Positions 1 through 9,642 of a stretch of 28,672 nucleotides of DNA are shown here, in pieces. The notes below the pieces were generated by a model, which saw only the letters and a list, made by a program, of their open reading frames with translations, was not told where the DNA came from and ran no database searches. The stretch comes from Acanthamoeba lenticulata (taxonomy: Eukaryota; Discosea; Longamoebia; Acanthamoebidae): contig NAVB01001460.1 in NCBI GenBank assembly GCA_002179805.1, positions 1-28,672 on the forward strand, written 5' to 3'. The translations under genes and the position numbers were made by a program. Position 1 is the first letter of the stretch. Each line of letters starts with the position of its first letter.

Positions 1-99
1 AGTAGTGTCCCGCGCCACATTCGACTTCTTGGAGGGCCTGATGACTCAAACCTTCTTGAGCCTGGGACCTACCTCCCGCCCATCTTTTTGCCTGAGTGA
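1..99 (+). CDS. 3' end of an unidentified gene (partial)
   Basis: The first 99 bases are GC-rich like the exons elsewhere. They can be read in frame 1 from base 1 to a TGA at 97-99, giving about 32 residues ending in YLPPIFLPE. Frame 2 is also open here, so the reading frame is not certain. A T-run and an AATAAA at 124-129 follow, which fits the end of a plus-strand gene converging on the minus-strand TBC gene. The piece is too short to identify. Confidence 0.25.
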   Translation, partial: SSVPRHIRLLGGPDDSNLLEPGTYLPPIFLPE

Positions 100-123
100 C
101 GTTTTTTTTTTTTTTTTTACAAT

Positions 124-167
124 AATAAACATTTTTGCACAGACTCCTCTTCTGTTCAAACAATAAA
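124..167 (+). terminator. Candidate poly(A) signals
   Basis: Two AATAAA hexamers lie at 124-129 and 162-167 in an AT-rich stretch just after the partial plus-strand gene. They are plausible polyadenylation signals for it. No obvious AATAAA was seen on the minus strand for the converging TBC gene. Confidence 0.35.
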
Positions 168-258
168 TTAACTTGATTGAAAAAAGAATAATTCTTAAAT
201 CTTCACAAAAATAACAGGATGAATCCATTAACGTCTGCGTACGTCGGCCGGTGACGGG

Positions 259-3200
259 CTAGGAAAAAGGCTGGTAGGGCGAGGAGACCGTGGTGGCCAT
301 ACAAAACTTGGAGTGGGCGTGGTGGCTCAGGTGCTCCGTGATGAGGAAGATGAGCTCCGGGTGGTGATCGTACATGACCTCCTTGAAGTCCTGCCACGTG
401 AGCCACCGAGGTCTCCCCACTCCGCCGCTTCCTCCTCCTGGACTGCCTCCCGACATCATCATCGTCGTCGTTGATGATGATGGTGACGTTGCCGCAGCGT
501 CCATCGTCAGCATCGTCGTTGTTGTCGCTGATGCCGCGGCCCCAAACGGCTGCGTCGGCGCCTGCGTCGCCGTGTAGAAGCTGATCAGCTCGGCTCCGGT
601 GCCACCGTTGGTTCGCCGCGACTCGCTGCTGCCCACCGAGAAGCCCGACACCACCGGCCCATAGACCAACTACACACGCACGACACACATGCGGGCGTGT
701 TCAGTCAACCGCACACACACACACACACAGAGAAGAGGGAGAAGGCCTTACGCGGAGCGTGGAGACGAGGTCGCCCAGCTCGAGGGAGTCAAGGACGAGG
801 TCGGCCCCCTCCTCGATCCGCTCGCGCGCCTCGAGGCGCCGCTCGTAGGACGACTTGCGGAGGGGCGACGCCGACGTCGGCGACATCGACGTCGAGCCCG
901 ACATGGACGACGCCAACGCCCGCTGGCGACGCTGTTGTTGCTGTGGCTGCTGTTGTGGGCTGCCCTGCAGGCTGCTCGACGTTCGCGGCCGACGCGCCGA
1001 GGGCGAGGCCGGCGAGCCGCCGCCGCCGCCGCTGTGGCGGCTGGCGATCAGCGGGGCCGGGGGCCACGGCTGCTGCTCGCGCTGGCGCTGCTTCTGGCGG
1101 CGGGCCGCCGCGGCGGCCTCGACGTCAGCCTCGCTCGTGAGGAGAATGTCCTCCTCGCTGCTGAACCGCACAGCGTCGTCCCCGCTCTCGCTCCCGCGGG
1201 GTAGCGCCAGCAACTGCGGCCGCTGCTGATGCTGCTGGTGGAGGTGGTCATCGGTGATGTCGCAGCCGTCGAGCACTGGTGGGAGGCGGTCGCTGTTGCT
1301 GCCGGCGCTGCAGCTGTTCGGCTCGCCGTCCTCCTGGTCGGTCACCTCCTCGCCCGTCTCGCGGTCGTCCGCCTCGTCCGGGACCACGTCCGCAGCCCAG
1401 TGGCCGTAGAGACGGAAAAACACTGCAAAAATGAAATAAATGTTAATTCATAAAATTGATAATCCCAAAATAAATTTAGTACAAATAATTCATTAAAAAA
1501 AAAAGGAAATGGCGTACGCTGGAGGAGAGGGTCGAGGGGGCCCTTGACGAGGGGCGAGAGGCCGAGGGCGAGCTCGTGGAAGGAGAGGATGCCGTCGGTG
1601 TCGCGGTCAAAGAGGTCGAAGAGGGCGCGGAGGCGCGAGTAGGGGACCTTGGCCCAGTTGGGCGAGACGGACTGGAGCAGGAAGGGGAAGTCGTAGAGCT
1701 CGAGGCCGCGGCGGTTGAGCGAGGCCGAGACGACGGCGTCGTAGTGGTCGTGCAGGTGCTCGAGCTCATCGCCCGAGAAGGACGTGTGCTGCTGGAGCTG
1801 GAGGATGTCCTTCCGCTTGGAGTGGAGCTTCTGCTCCTGCAGGATCGACGCCTGGTAGGTCTGCCGCATGGAGGTCAGGTTGGCCGGCGACAGCAGCCCG
1901 TCGGCCCCGCCGCGCACTGCGGCGTCAAAGGCCGCCTTGAACCAGCTTTCTGGGTCGTAGGCCTCGCGCAGGGTCTGCTTGAACAGGTTCACGATCTCCT
2001 GCGCCGTCTCCAGCTTCATGATCGTCGCCTGGACGTCGACAATCAACAAGACGATGATCAGCATGATGAGGATGATGATGATGAACAAGAAGAAGGAGGA
2101 GGCGGACCTGCTGCATTTTGAAGAGTGAGAAAACGAGGAAGAGGAGGATCTGCGAGCCGTCGGTGAAGAGAAAGTCCCACACGCGGAGGACGGTCTCCGT
2201 GGGCGCCGTGTCGGCGAACATGCACATTAGCCACTTGGTCGTGAACGAGTGCACCGGCACACCCAGCCCCGACAGGTGCTCGTACAGCGCCGGCATGCGC
2301 GCCCTCACCTGATGACCATCGCCCTCTCGTCAACGACGACCACGATGACGACGACGATGTCGACAATGACGACGACCATGATGTCGACAACAACGATTAT
2401 GGCAATGACGAGAAAGAAGACGAAGGGAGAAGCACGTACGAGCGCGGCGAGGACTTGTTGGTCGACGAGCAGGCCCAGCATGCTCGGCGTGAAGTAGTCG
2501 ACCAGGAGGTCCTCGACGATCTTGGACAGCAGCCAGAAGGCGCCCTCTTCGTCCGTCACCAGCAGCAACAGTCCCTGTGCGCGCGTCACATCGCGCCGCC
2601 ACCGCAAGTCATTCGCCGTCAGGTCGAGGACGCAAAGAAGAAGGACGAAGTTGGTGATCTTGTACGGCGATAAAGTTCATGGACTGGCAGTAGCCGAGGC
2701 TCGGGTTCCACAGGGCGTAGGCCGAGAGGACGCGGGTGAGGGCCGCGCGTGCGCCCTCCTCCCGGAAGTAGGAGTGCGTGGGGAAGGTGCGGGCCACGTC
2801 GCGCTCGACCTCGACATTGGAGCCCTCGCGCCGCACTTGGCGCACGAGCTCCGCGTAGGTGCGCGTCGAGACCGAGGCCTTGCCCTCGGCCCCCGACAGC
2901 TTGTACCACAGCTTGCGCCGCTTCTCCGGCGGAATGCCCACCTATTATAGCCAATTATAAAAATAAATAGAATAAATAATCAAGATATTATTGGAAATAA
3001 TGTTGTAATTATTATTATTTTTAAAAAAAAACGGAACGTACGGTGCGGATGAGCTTCTTTAGGATAGGCGAGTCGTTCTGGATCTCCTTCTCGAGGTCAT
3101 GCGAGGCCAAATACTTGCGCCATTCGCGGCGCTGCTGTGGCGCGCGCTGGTTGTAGTACCGTGCGACGAAGCGGGCGTAGAGCTGGGCCTCCTGCCGCGG

Positions 3201-5624
3201 GACCACGAAGCCGTACATGTCCCGCATGACGCCACGTTCGCCGTCGGCGTCGTGAATGCTCCACTCCTCCCACTCGTCCACGCTATCTGCGTCGGCGCGC
3301 ACGCGGCCGCCGGGATGCCCGCATAAATACCTGTCATTCCAACACAACACGCGTGTTGCAGGTCAGCAAAGAATTCCTGGAATGTTGACTGGTAAGGCAG
3401 CACGCACTTGTTGAAGCGCGAGCGGAAGGCGAGAACGCGAAGACGGCGGTCGACGCCGGCCCAGGTCTCCGACTCGCCGACGACCTCGCGCTCGGCCCGC
3501 AGGTTCCCATCGGGCGTCACCCGCAGGTACTTGCCATAGGACGATCGCAGTGCATAGCGGTCCTCCTCGGCCTCCTGGCCGCCGTTGCTGCTGCCATTGA
3601 CGTTGGTGCCGCCCGGGGAGACGCGCTGGAGGAGCCACATCTGGCCCTCGGCCCCATCGGTCGGGCTCGACATGGGCACCACGCCCTCGGCCTCGGCCTC
3701 ACCGCCACCGACGAGCCCAAGCGCCACGGCGCCGAGGCCCGACGCGCCTGAGCCCAGGCCCGAGGAGGACGACGAAGAGGCCACCCGACGCGCGAGGCAC
3801 ACGCGGCCGTCGGGCCGCGCCGTGAGGTATTTGCCCGTGTGCGAGGTGATAAAGACCTTCCACACGCCGCGCGCCTTCTCGCGGCGCAGCGACCCGAGGC
3901 CCGTGCTGCCCACGGCCTTGCGGGCCAGCTCGCGCCAGGCGCCCCACCCGCCGCCCTGCCGTCGTCGCCCGTCGGTGGCGACGCCCATGGCCGCGGCCGT
4001 GACCGTGGCCGCAGGTGTGTCCGAAGCGCCACTCGAGTTGTCAACGTTGGCACCGGCACCAGCGTCGTCGACGGGCGGGACGACGGGCAAAGAAGGCCAG
4101 CTGGGCAGGCCCGGCGCCTCCTCGAGGAGGCTCACCAGGTGGGCGAGACCCAGCTGGGCGGCTACGTCAAAGGGCGTGCCGGAGGGGCCCTCGACCTGCC
4201 GGTCGGCCCCGTACCACAGCAGCGTGCGTACGATGCCCGGCGCGTTGCGCCGTATGGCGTAGAACAGAGGCGTTTCCCCGTACTGGTTGCGCGCATTCAC
4301 GTCGGCATGCGAACACTGATGTGGCCCAGATATATCAGAATTATTATTAGTATTTTTGAATTAAAAGAATAATCAATACTCACAAAAATAAAGAACGAAA
4401 AAGAATGAAGAGCGACAAGCGAGGGGCACCTTGATGAGGAGGTCCACGGCGTTGCGCGACCCGCGGAGGACGGCCTTGTGCAGAGCCGTTTCGCCCTGAT
4501 AGTTGCCTGCAGACATGCGTAGCGTGGGGCGGTCAGCCAAGATTTGAGATGATGGAGAAGGGGAGACACTCGTACGTGTGTTGACGTTGACGCCGGTGAG
4601 CATGCGCAGGAGCACTTTGATGTACAGCGGATCGTCCTCCTGCTCGCTCTTGTCGTTGTCGTCGTCCATGGACGACGACGTCGGCATCAGGCCCTTGCCG
4701 CCCCCGCCGTCTCCCTGAGCGCAATCATCGCCGAGGTCATCATCCACGTCCTCGTCGGCCTCATCGTCATCGTCACTATCGAGGCCGCTCCCGCGGCCAT
4801 CGCGGCCGTTGAGGCGACGCTGGCGGGACCGCCGGAGGCCGCCGCGAGCGTCCGACGCGGGCTGCCGCCGCGAGTTGCTCGTCGCGGGGGGCGGCCGCGA
4901 GGCCACGTAGTGAAGCGCCAGGTTGCCGTCGTTGGTCGGGATCGCCGGGTCGGCCCCGCGGCCCAGCAGGAGGTCGCACACCTCAAGGTGGCCGGCCTCG
5001 CACGCGCAGTGCAGGGCCGTCCAGCCCTGGGCGTCGACTCGGTTGATGTAGTCCCGTACGTCGGTGAAGTCGCGGCCGCCACCGTCCACGCTGCTGCTGA
5101 TGCTCTCCTCCCTGGCGGTGGCGGCCGCGGCTGCGGTCACAGCCTCGGCCTCGGCCAGCAGCTGCGTGACGGCGGTGACGTCATTGCTGGAGCAGGCGAG
5201 GTGGAGCGGCGTGCGGCCGCCCTGCGCGGTGCCCAGGAGCGAAGCGGCCGCCATTTCGGTGTCCTGCCGCAGCTGGGCCGAGGGCGACGGGGGAAGGGGC
5301 GAGGCCGGGGCGCTCGCGGCGTCGTTGCGGGACTGCTGCCAGAAGCGGAGGAAGAAGGAGACGACGCCGTCCTTGGACAGGGTGCCCATCTTGTCGCTCG
5401 TCGTCTGCAGCAGGGCCCAATCCCGGCTGATATCCTCCTCGTTCTTGGCCTTGGCCACGACGTAGTTGGTCGCCACCACCACTATGCCTGTGGGAGGCCC
5501 GACGAGATGAAGTCTCAATGCAATGAGGAAACGAAGGAATTAACGGTCAAGTAGCAGGAGAGGAGCGCACGAAATCGGTACGGCCACAGGCCGGTCTTGT
5601 GTCGCTGGAGAACAAAGTTTTCAT
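259..5624 (-). CDS. Ankyrin / fascin-like / TBC (RabGAP) / EF-hand protein
   Basis: Eleven exons are inferred: 5624-5582, 5487-4576, 4506-4430, 4315-3331, 3286-3042, 2941-2666, 2574-2440, 2308-2108, 2028-1518, 1422-752 and 669-259. They total 4467 bases (1488 aa). Order: a short N-terminus; ankyrin repeats at about residues 100-190 and 320-410 (GGRTPLHLACSSND, QGETALHKAVLRG, YGETPLFYAIRRN), split by an acidic insert; two fascin-like beta-trefoil strands at about 490-635 (SHTGKYLTARPDG, SYGKYLRVTPDG); a TBC domain at about 740-955 with both catalytic fingers, Arg in VERDVARTFP and Gln in GYCQSMNF; one canonical EF-hand loop at about 1099-1110 (DRDTDGILSFHE); and a low-complexity Ser/Gln-rich tail. 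The intact fingers predict GTPase activation of a Rab, perhaps calcium-modulated and actin-linked (inference). The joins are strong because they rebuild the TBC fold. The weakest point is exon 1 and its ATG: another upstream exon reading also fits the splice phase. Confidence 0.85.
712..729. repeat. (CA)9 dinucleotide repeat in an intron
   Basis: A perfect CA run of nine units lies inside the last intron (670-751) of the TBC gene, between the low-complexity exon and the final exon. It is an ordinary microsatellite. Confidence 0.9.
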
Positions 5625-5785
5625 CTCTTTGCTTTTCCTCCCACCATGAGCTGCTAAGCGAGCTCTCTGATGAAGCCCAAAATAAAATTGAAGAGAATTT
5701 GGAGGTGCAAAATGAGTAATTGAATCAGCACTCGGTACAGTGAATCAGGAGGGCGCGACCGCGTACCCGGCTTGCAGAGCGGCAT
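5625..5785. promoter_or_regulatory. Short divergent intergenic region
   Basis: About 160 bases separate the proposed ATG of the minus-strand TBC gene (5624) from the ATG of the plus-strand membrane ORF (5786). It would have to hold both 5' UTRs and promoters. I see no clear TATA box. If the TBC gene has a further upstream exon, this stretch is partly intron or exon of that gene. Confidence 0.3.
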
Positions 5786-6169
5786 ATGAGGGGAAGTGAG
5801 GTTGCGTTGCTTCGTCCTCGTGGGCCTCGAGCGTTGGCAACTTCGGCTCTAAGCAAACCACGGAAATTGTTTTCTTTTGACATATTTGGCGTTCTTGGCC
5901 ATAAAATCGTTAACGGCCGCACAAGAATCACAGACTCACCAGGAGTGCCGCTGGTCTACGACCTGAGCATCAGCCTTGGTGCCCTGCTTGACATGTGGCA
6001 GGATGGCGGTGACAATGGCATTGTGGCAGTGGCGGTGGTGGTGCCTTTTGCTGTGGTGTTCATCATTGCAGTGGTGGCCATAGGCATGGCAATGGCCTGG
6101 CGGCACAAGCAAAAGCGTACCAAAGCATTCCAATGGGCATCAGTTGCAATGAAAAAGGCTGGAGTGTGA
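5786..6169 (+). CDS. Small putative single-pass membrane protein or orphan 3' exon
   Basis: An open frame of 127 aa. The first half looks unlike a conserved protein. The second half has a strong hydrophobic segment at about residues 79-103 (IVAVAVVVPFAVVFIIAVVA), then a basic stretch WRHKQKRTK and a short tail ending in MKKAGV. This is the layout of the last transmembrane segment and cytoplasmic tail of a type I surface protein. No signal peptide is visible, so it may be only the terminal exon of a longer or broken gene; an acceptor-like CACAG occurs near 5933. Its third codon positions are less GC-rich than in the neighbouring genes. A poly(A) signal follows at 6285. Function unknown. Confidence 0.35.
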   Translation: MRGSEVALLRPRGPRALATSALSKPRKLFSFDIFGVLGHKIVNGRTRITDSPGVPLVYDLSISLGALLDMWQDGGDNGIVAVAVVVPFAVVFIIAVVAIGMAMAWRHKQKRTKAFQWASVAMKKAGV

Positions 6170-6284
6170 AGCATTGACTCCATGTTCATTTGTATAATGT
6201 GTTTGTTATAACCCTATAAAGACCTGTTTTGGTTTTTGCTGAACTTGGCCATTGTAGTTACCATACACCTACACAAGCCATTGC

Positions 6285-6290
6285 AATAAA
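6285..6290 (+). terminator. Poly(A) signal
   Basis: AATAAA lies 116 bases after the TGA of the membrane ORF and is followed by a G/T-containing stretch. It is a plausible 3' end for that transcript. The rest of 6170-6634 shows no gene I can support and should contain the promoter of the frizzled-like receptor. Confidence 0.45.
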
Positions 6291-6634
6291 AGGGTGGCCA
6301 CATGTGATCTCTAACAACTTGGCCACCAGTAAAATCGTCGGCCAATCCATGATAATGTGGGATATTTAATATTCTTCTTCATATGATGGTCGGAGGAAAC
6401 ATTCGGTTGGTTACCGGAGTACATATGCCCAGTGGAACGGAGAGTTTCTGGAATTGTTTGCGCAGGAGTTTATCAAAACGATTTCCGTTTGGCGGAGAAA
6501 CATCGGGGCAAGCTCAACACTGCGTGCCGATTGGTGCGATTAACCGGGGAGCTGGCCGCGCCGGCTCGGGCAAACCGCATGGGCCACGACGTCGCTCTCT
6601 CTTCTCGCATTGTTGTTTGTGTTCTAAGCTGGTG

Positions 6635-9341
6635 ATGAAGTCGTTCATCGTGTTGGCCTGTACTTACCTGCCCCTTCTTGCCTCTGGCATACGCGCCTTC
6701 ATTCCGGATTTGAGATATCCACATGTGTCTGTTGCATCTTCTTGCAGGCTGTCTTGCTCACCTCAATATGTTTGCCTCTCCACTTGCAGGCTTTGTTGTT
6801 GCTTTGGGTCTGATCGAGCCTTTGCTTGTCGCTTCGCAGTCCTGCTCAACAACCTTCCATGGGTCCCCAATGACCAACTTCAAGTGCGACAGCGTCGTCA
6901 GCACCGACACCGTCCTTCTCCTCACCGCTGGCCAGACCTACGAAGACGTACGAAGAAGACCTTCCCATGGCCGTGATCCCTTCCTCCCCGCCCTACACAA
7001 CACTGTCACAAAGGACCGGAGCATCGGGAAAAACCGAGTGCCCAGCACAATGCGACGCCGAGCAGGACAACACGATGTGACATATCTGATCCTTCTTTGT
7101 CTTGTGCGTCCCCAACCTAGGTCGATGCTTCGGCCCAGGAGAGCGCCCGACTATTCGGCGCGTTTGTGCCGCCCGCCTGTCGGACGGCCGCCCTGCGCCT
7201 CGTGTGCCTGGGCAAGTTTCTCAAGTGCACCGCCTCGCCCACGACAGGACGTACGTCCGACCCGAGAGAACATGCGCCAGCCGCTTGCGTGGGCTCTTGA
7301 CAACAGCATGCTGACCCGCGAGCGTGGTGGTCGTGCATTCTAGTGACGCTCTACCCGCCGTGCCGCTCGGTGTGCGAGACCATGGTCCTGGAATGCAGCG
7401 CGGTCGCCGCGCAGCTGGGCGTGAGCACCCTCTTGCCCAACTGTGACCAGACCTCGAACGCGACCGGCACGACGGTCCCCATCTACCCTCCAGACTTTAG
7501 CGGCCAGTGCGTCACGGGACCCCAACAGCTCGGTACGCCGTGCCCCTGTTTCACTGCTGCGCCTCATCTAAGGACTTTGGCTCATCTTTCATGTGGTCCG
7601 TCCTCACACGCACGCACACGCAGCGATTCCCTACTCGCAGGCCGACTGTCCCTACCCGCTCCAGTACGACCCCAAGGGGACCGTCGGTACTGCCGCTCTC
7701 TCTGCCGCTTGCAAAGTCTCGTGTTGGCGAGACGATGGCGATTGGCTCACCATGAGAGCGCAGGCGACCCGCTCGACATGTGCAAGCAAAAGTGCCGCTC
7801 CACGGTCTGGTCGGACAACGTGTGGATCGGCGGGTACACGCTGGTCTACGTCCTGGGCCTGATCAGCTTCCTCCTGGGCATCTACCTCCTGTCCTCGTGG
7901 CTCCTCAACCCCAAGACCCGGCGCTTCCCCTTCAACACCATCACCTTCTTCGTCTTTTCGCTGTGGCCTGTCTCGTTCGTCGTCATGTGGGGTACGTCTG
8001 GCCCCTTTCTACGCTTGCTGGTGGAGCCCGAGCTCGGGCGTGACGCAGAGGCCAACGTCGGGTTATGCGCGCAGGCGCCTTCTTCAACATGGCCGGCGAG
8101 GACATCATGTGCACGTGGGACAGCCCGCCGCAGCCTATCGAGATGGACAACGCCGGCGAGAACCACGGGCAGGGCGTGGCCTGCATCATGCAGGGCATCG
8201 TGACCTACTACTGCGTGCTGGCCTGCGTCATCTGGTGGTGCTTTGTCAATGTCGACTGCGCCCTGCAGCTCTTCTTCAACGTGCGCATCGAGAAGTTCCG
8301 GTGGCTGCAGCCCGTCTACCACGCCATCGGTGCGCGCCAGCAGTCTGCCCGGCCTGTCGGCCTTTCGGTTGAACTGGAGGTCTCACCCGGTATGTGTTTG
8401 CACACGTGTGTGGGCAGGCTGGGGCGTCCCGCTGGTCGGGCTGGCCTTTTTGCTGGGCTTCGAGAAGATCGGCTATGAGAACTCTTTCCCCGTGTGCCAG
8501 ATCTATCTCGACGAGAACAAGTCGTGGTGGGGTGCGTAACAATCTTGTTTTCGCTCTGGTATGTCTGGAATTTAGCGCTGAAGCCGCGTGCTTGTGTCTC
8601 CTCAGATTGGAGCTTCTTCTTTGGCCCGAGTACGTTTTGCTTCTTCTCCCCGAAGCGTTGATGCCTTGGGGTTAACCTAATGTCTTTTGTCTACACAGTC
8701 ATGTTCTTCACGTTGCTGGGCATGATCCTCATGTTCCCGGGCATCGTCTTCTTCATCGTGGTACGAATGACCTGAAGTTGTGCTGCTTAGGTGTAGTGCT
8801 CACGCTTCATGTTCGTTCACCACGAGAAGATGAGCGTGAGCCGACGGATCAAGGGCCTGCGCGCCAAGTATGACGTGGTCGCCTTCAGCCGGCTCTACGT
8901 CGCCTTGTTCATCATCTGGTGCTTCATCATCTTCCTCTTGGCCTACCGCGCCGACGTCGAGGATCAGCGCGAGGAAGTCATTCAGGCCGTTACGGACCAG
9001 GTCGAGTGCAGCCTCCTCACGGGCGAGGAGTGCGAGCTGGAGACCACCTTCAACCAGGGCCTCTGGTTCCTCTCGCTCATCGCCCTCGTGGGCCTGCTTC
9101 CGCTGACCTTTATCACGCTGGGCACCACCAAGGTACGCGTCTAGAACCACACGTTGATGCTACGTGTTGTGCAACATGTTGCTGACGTGGATCGCTTTAG
9201 GTCACGTGGGCGTTTTGGATCAAGCTGTTCCGTTGCAACGGAGAAGAGAGCCCGCCCAAGCACGTTTGGTCGGTCATCAGCGGTCGCCACCTTGAAGACG
9301 ACGATCGTGGCTTTGAGCTGCGGCAGGTCGACAAAGACTAG
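6635..9341 (+). CDS. Frizzled/smoothened-like seven-transmembrane receptor
   Basis: Twelve exons are inferred: 6635-6659, 6790-6947, 7121-7250, 7344-7532, 7624-7722, 7764-7991, 8075-8329, 8418-8531, 8606-8629, 8699-8760, 8797-9132 and 9201-9341 (586 aa). Exons 1 and 2 join to give a signal peptide ending near LLVASQSC. Residues 26 to about 215 form a frizzled-type cysteine-rich domain (LYPPCRSVCETMVLECS, then DCPYPLQY and CKVSCDPLDMCKQKC). Seven hydrophobic helices follow, from GGYTLVYVLGLISFLLGIYL to the last, GLWFLSLIALVGLLPLTF. The cytoplasmic tail ends ELRQVDKD and lacks the animal KTxxxW Dishevelled-binding motif. Frizzled-like receptors are known in Dictyostelium and other amoebozoans; the ligand is unknown. 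The acceptor of exon 11 is ambiguous: 8797 gives a 36-base intron, while 8827 gives a 66-base intron and 576 aa. The donor of exon 5 (GTTGGC) is weak. Confidence 0.85.
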
Positions 9342-9642
9342 CTTCCTCTTCTGCCCTGGCTTTTGAGACCACATGTGGACCACCGCAACACGCAGTGTTC
9401 TCTGCCTGTACATTGTCACAATATTTTATGATTTATTTTATGCAATTGGACACATAAATATAAATTTCTATCTTACAAAATGAGCGTCTTATTCAGCGGC
9501 TGCGGAATTTGAGATAGGCCGCGACTGTGAGACGTGAACGGACATGAATTCCTGAGCTGTTGGTTGTGTGCTGAATCGCCGCGACTGGGGCAGCCGACCA
9601 ACTCTCCGAAGCCCGAAGCGCGGAGGCAAACAACGTTTGAAG
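9342..9642. other. Intergenic region
   Basis: The first part (to about 9480) is AT-rich and ATA/AAATAAA-like around 9450, as expected of the 3' end of the receptor transcript. The second part is the 5' flank of the Zn2Cys6 gene. Reading frames that enter that gene from upstream lack an in-frame ATG before 9643. I see no separate gene. Confidence 0.5.

Noticed and set aside
2320..2405. GAC/GAT trinucleotide-rich stretch as an acidic coding repeat
   Set aside because: It lies in the intron 2309-2439 that must be removed to join two conserved halves of the TBC domain.
3585..4262. Long plus-strand ORF (225 aa) antisense to the TBC gene
   Set aside because: It mirrors a GC-rich coding exon whose minus-strand frame shows ankyrin and fascin-like motifs. 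The plus-strand product is Pro/Arg/Ser-rich without domain features.
5725..5931. Minus-strand 68-residue ORF as first exon of the TBC gene
   Set aside because: It has a GTACGC donor, but its phase does not match the downstream acceptor at the end of CTTCATCAG, and it overlaps the plus-strand membrane ORF. The ATG at 5624 gives a consistent phase instead.
6383..6976. 197-residue plus-strand ORF upstream of the receptor
   Set aside because: Cys/Arg-rich random-looking product overlapping, in another frame, the signal-peptide exons of the frizzled-like gene.
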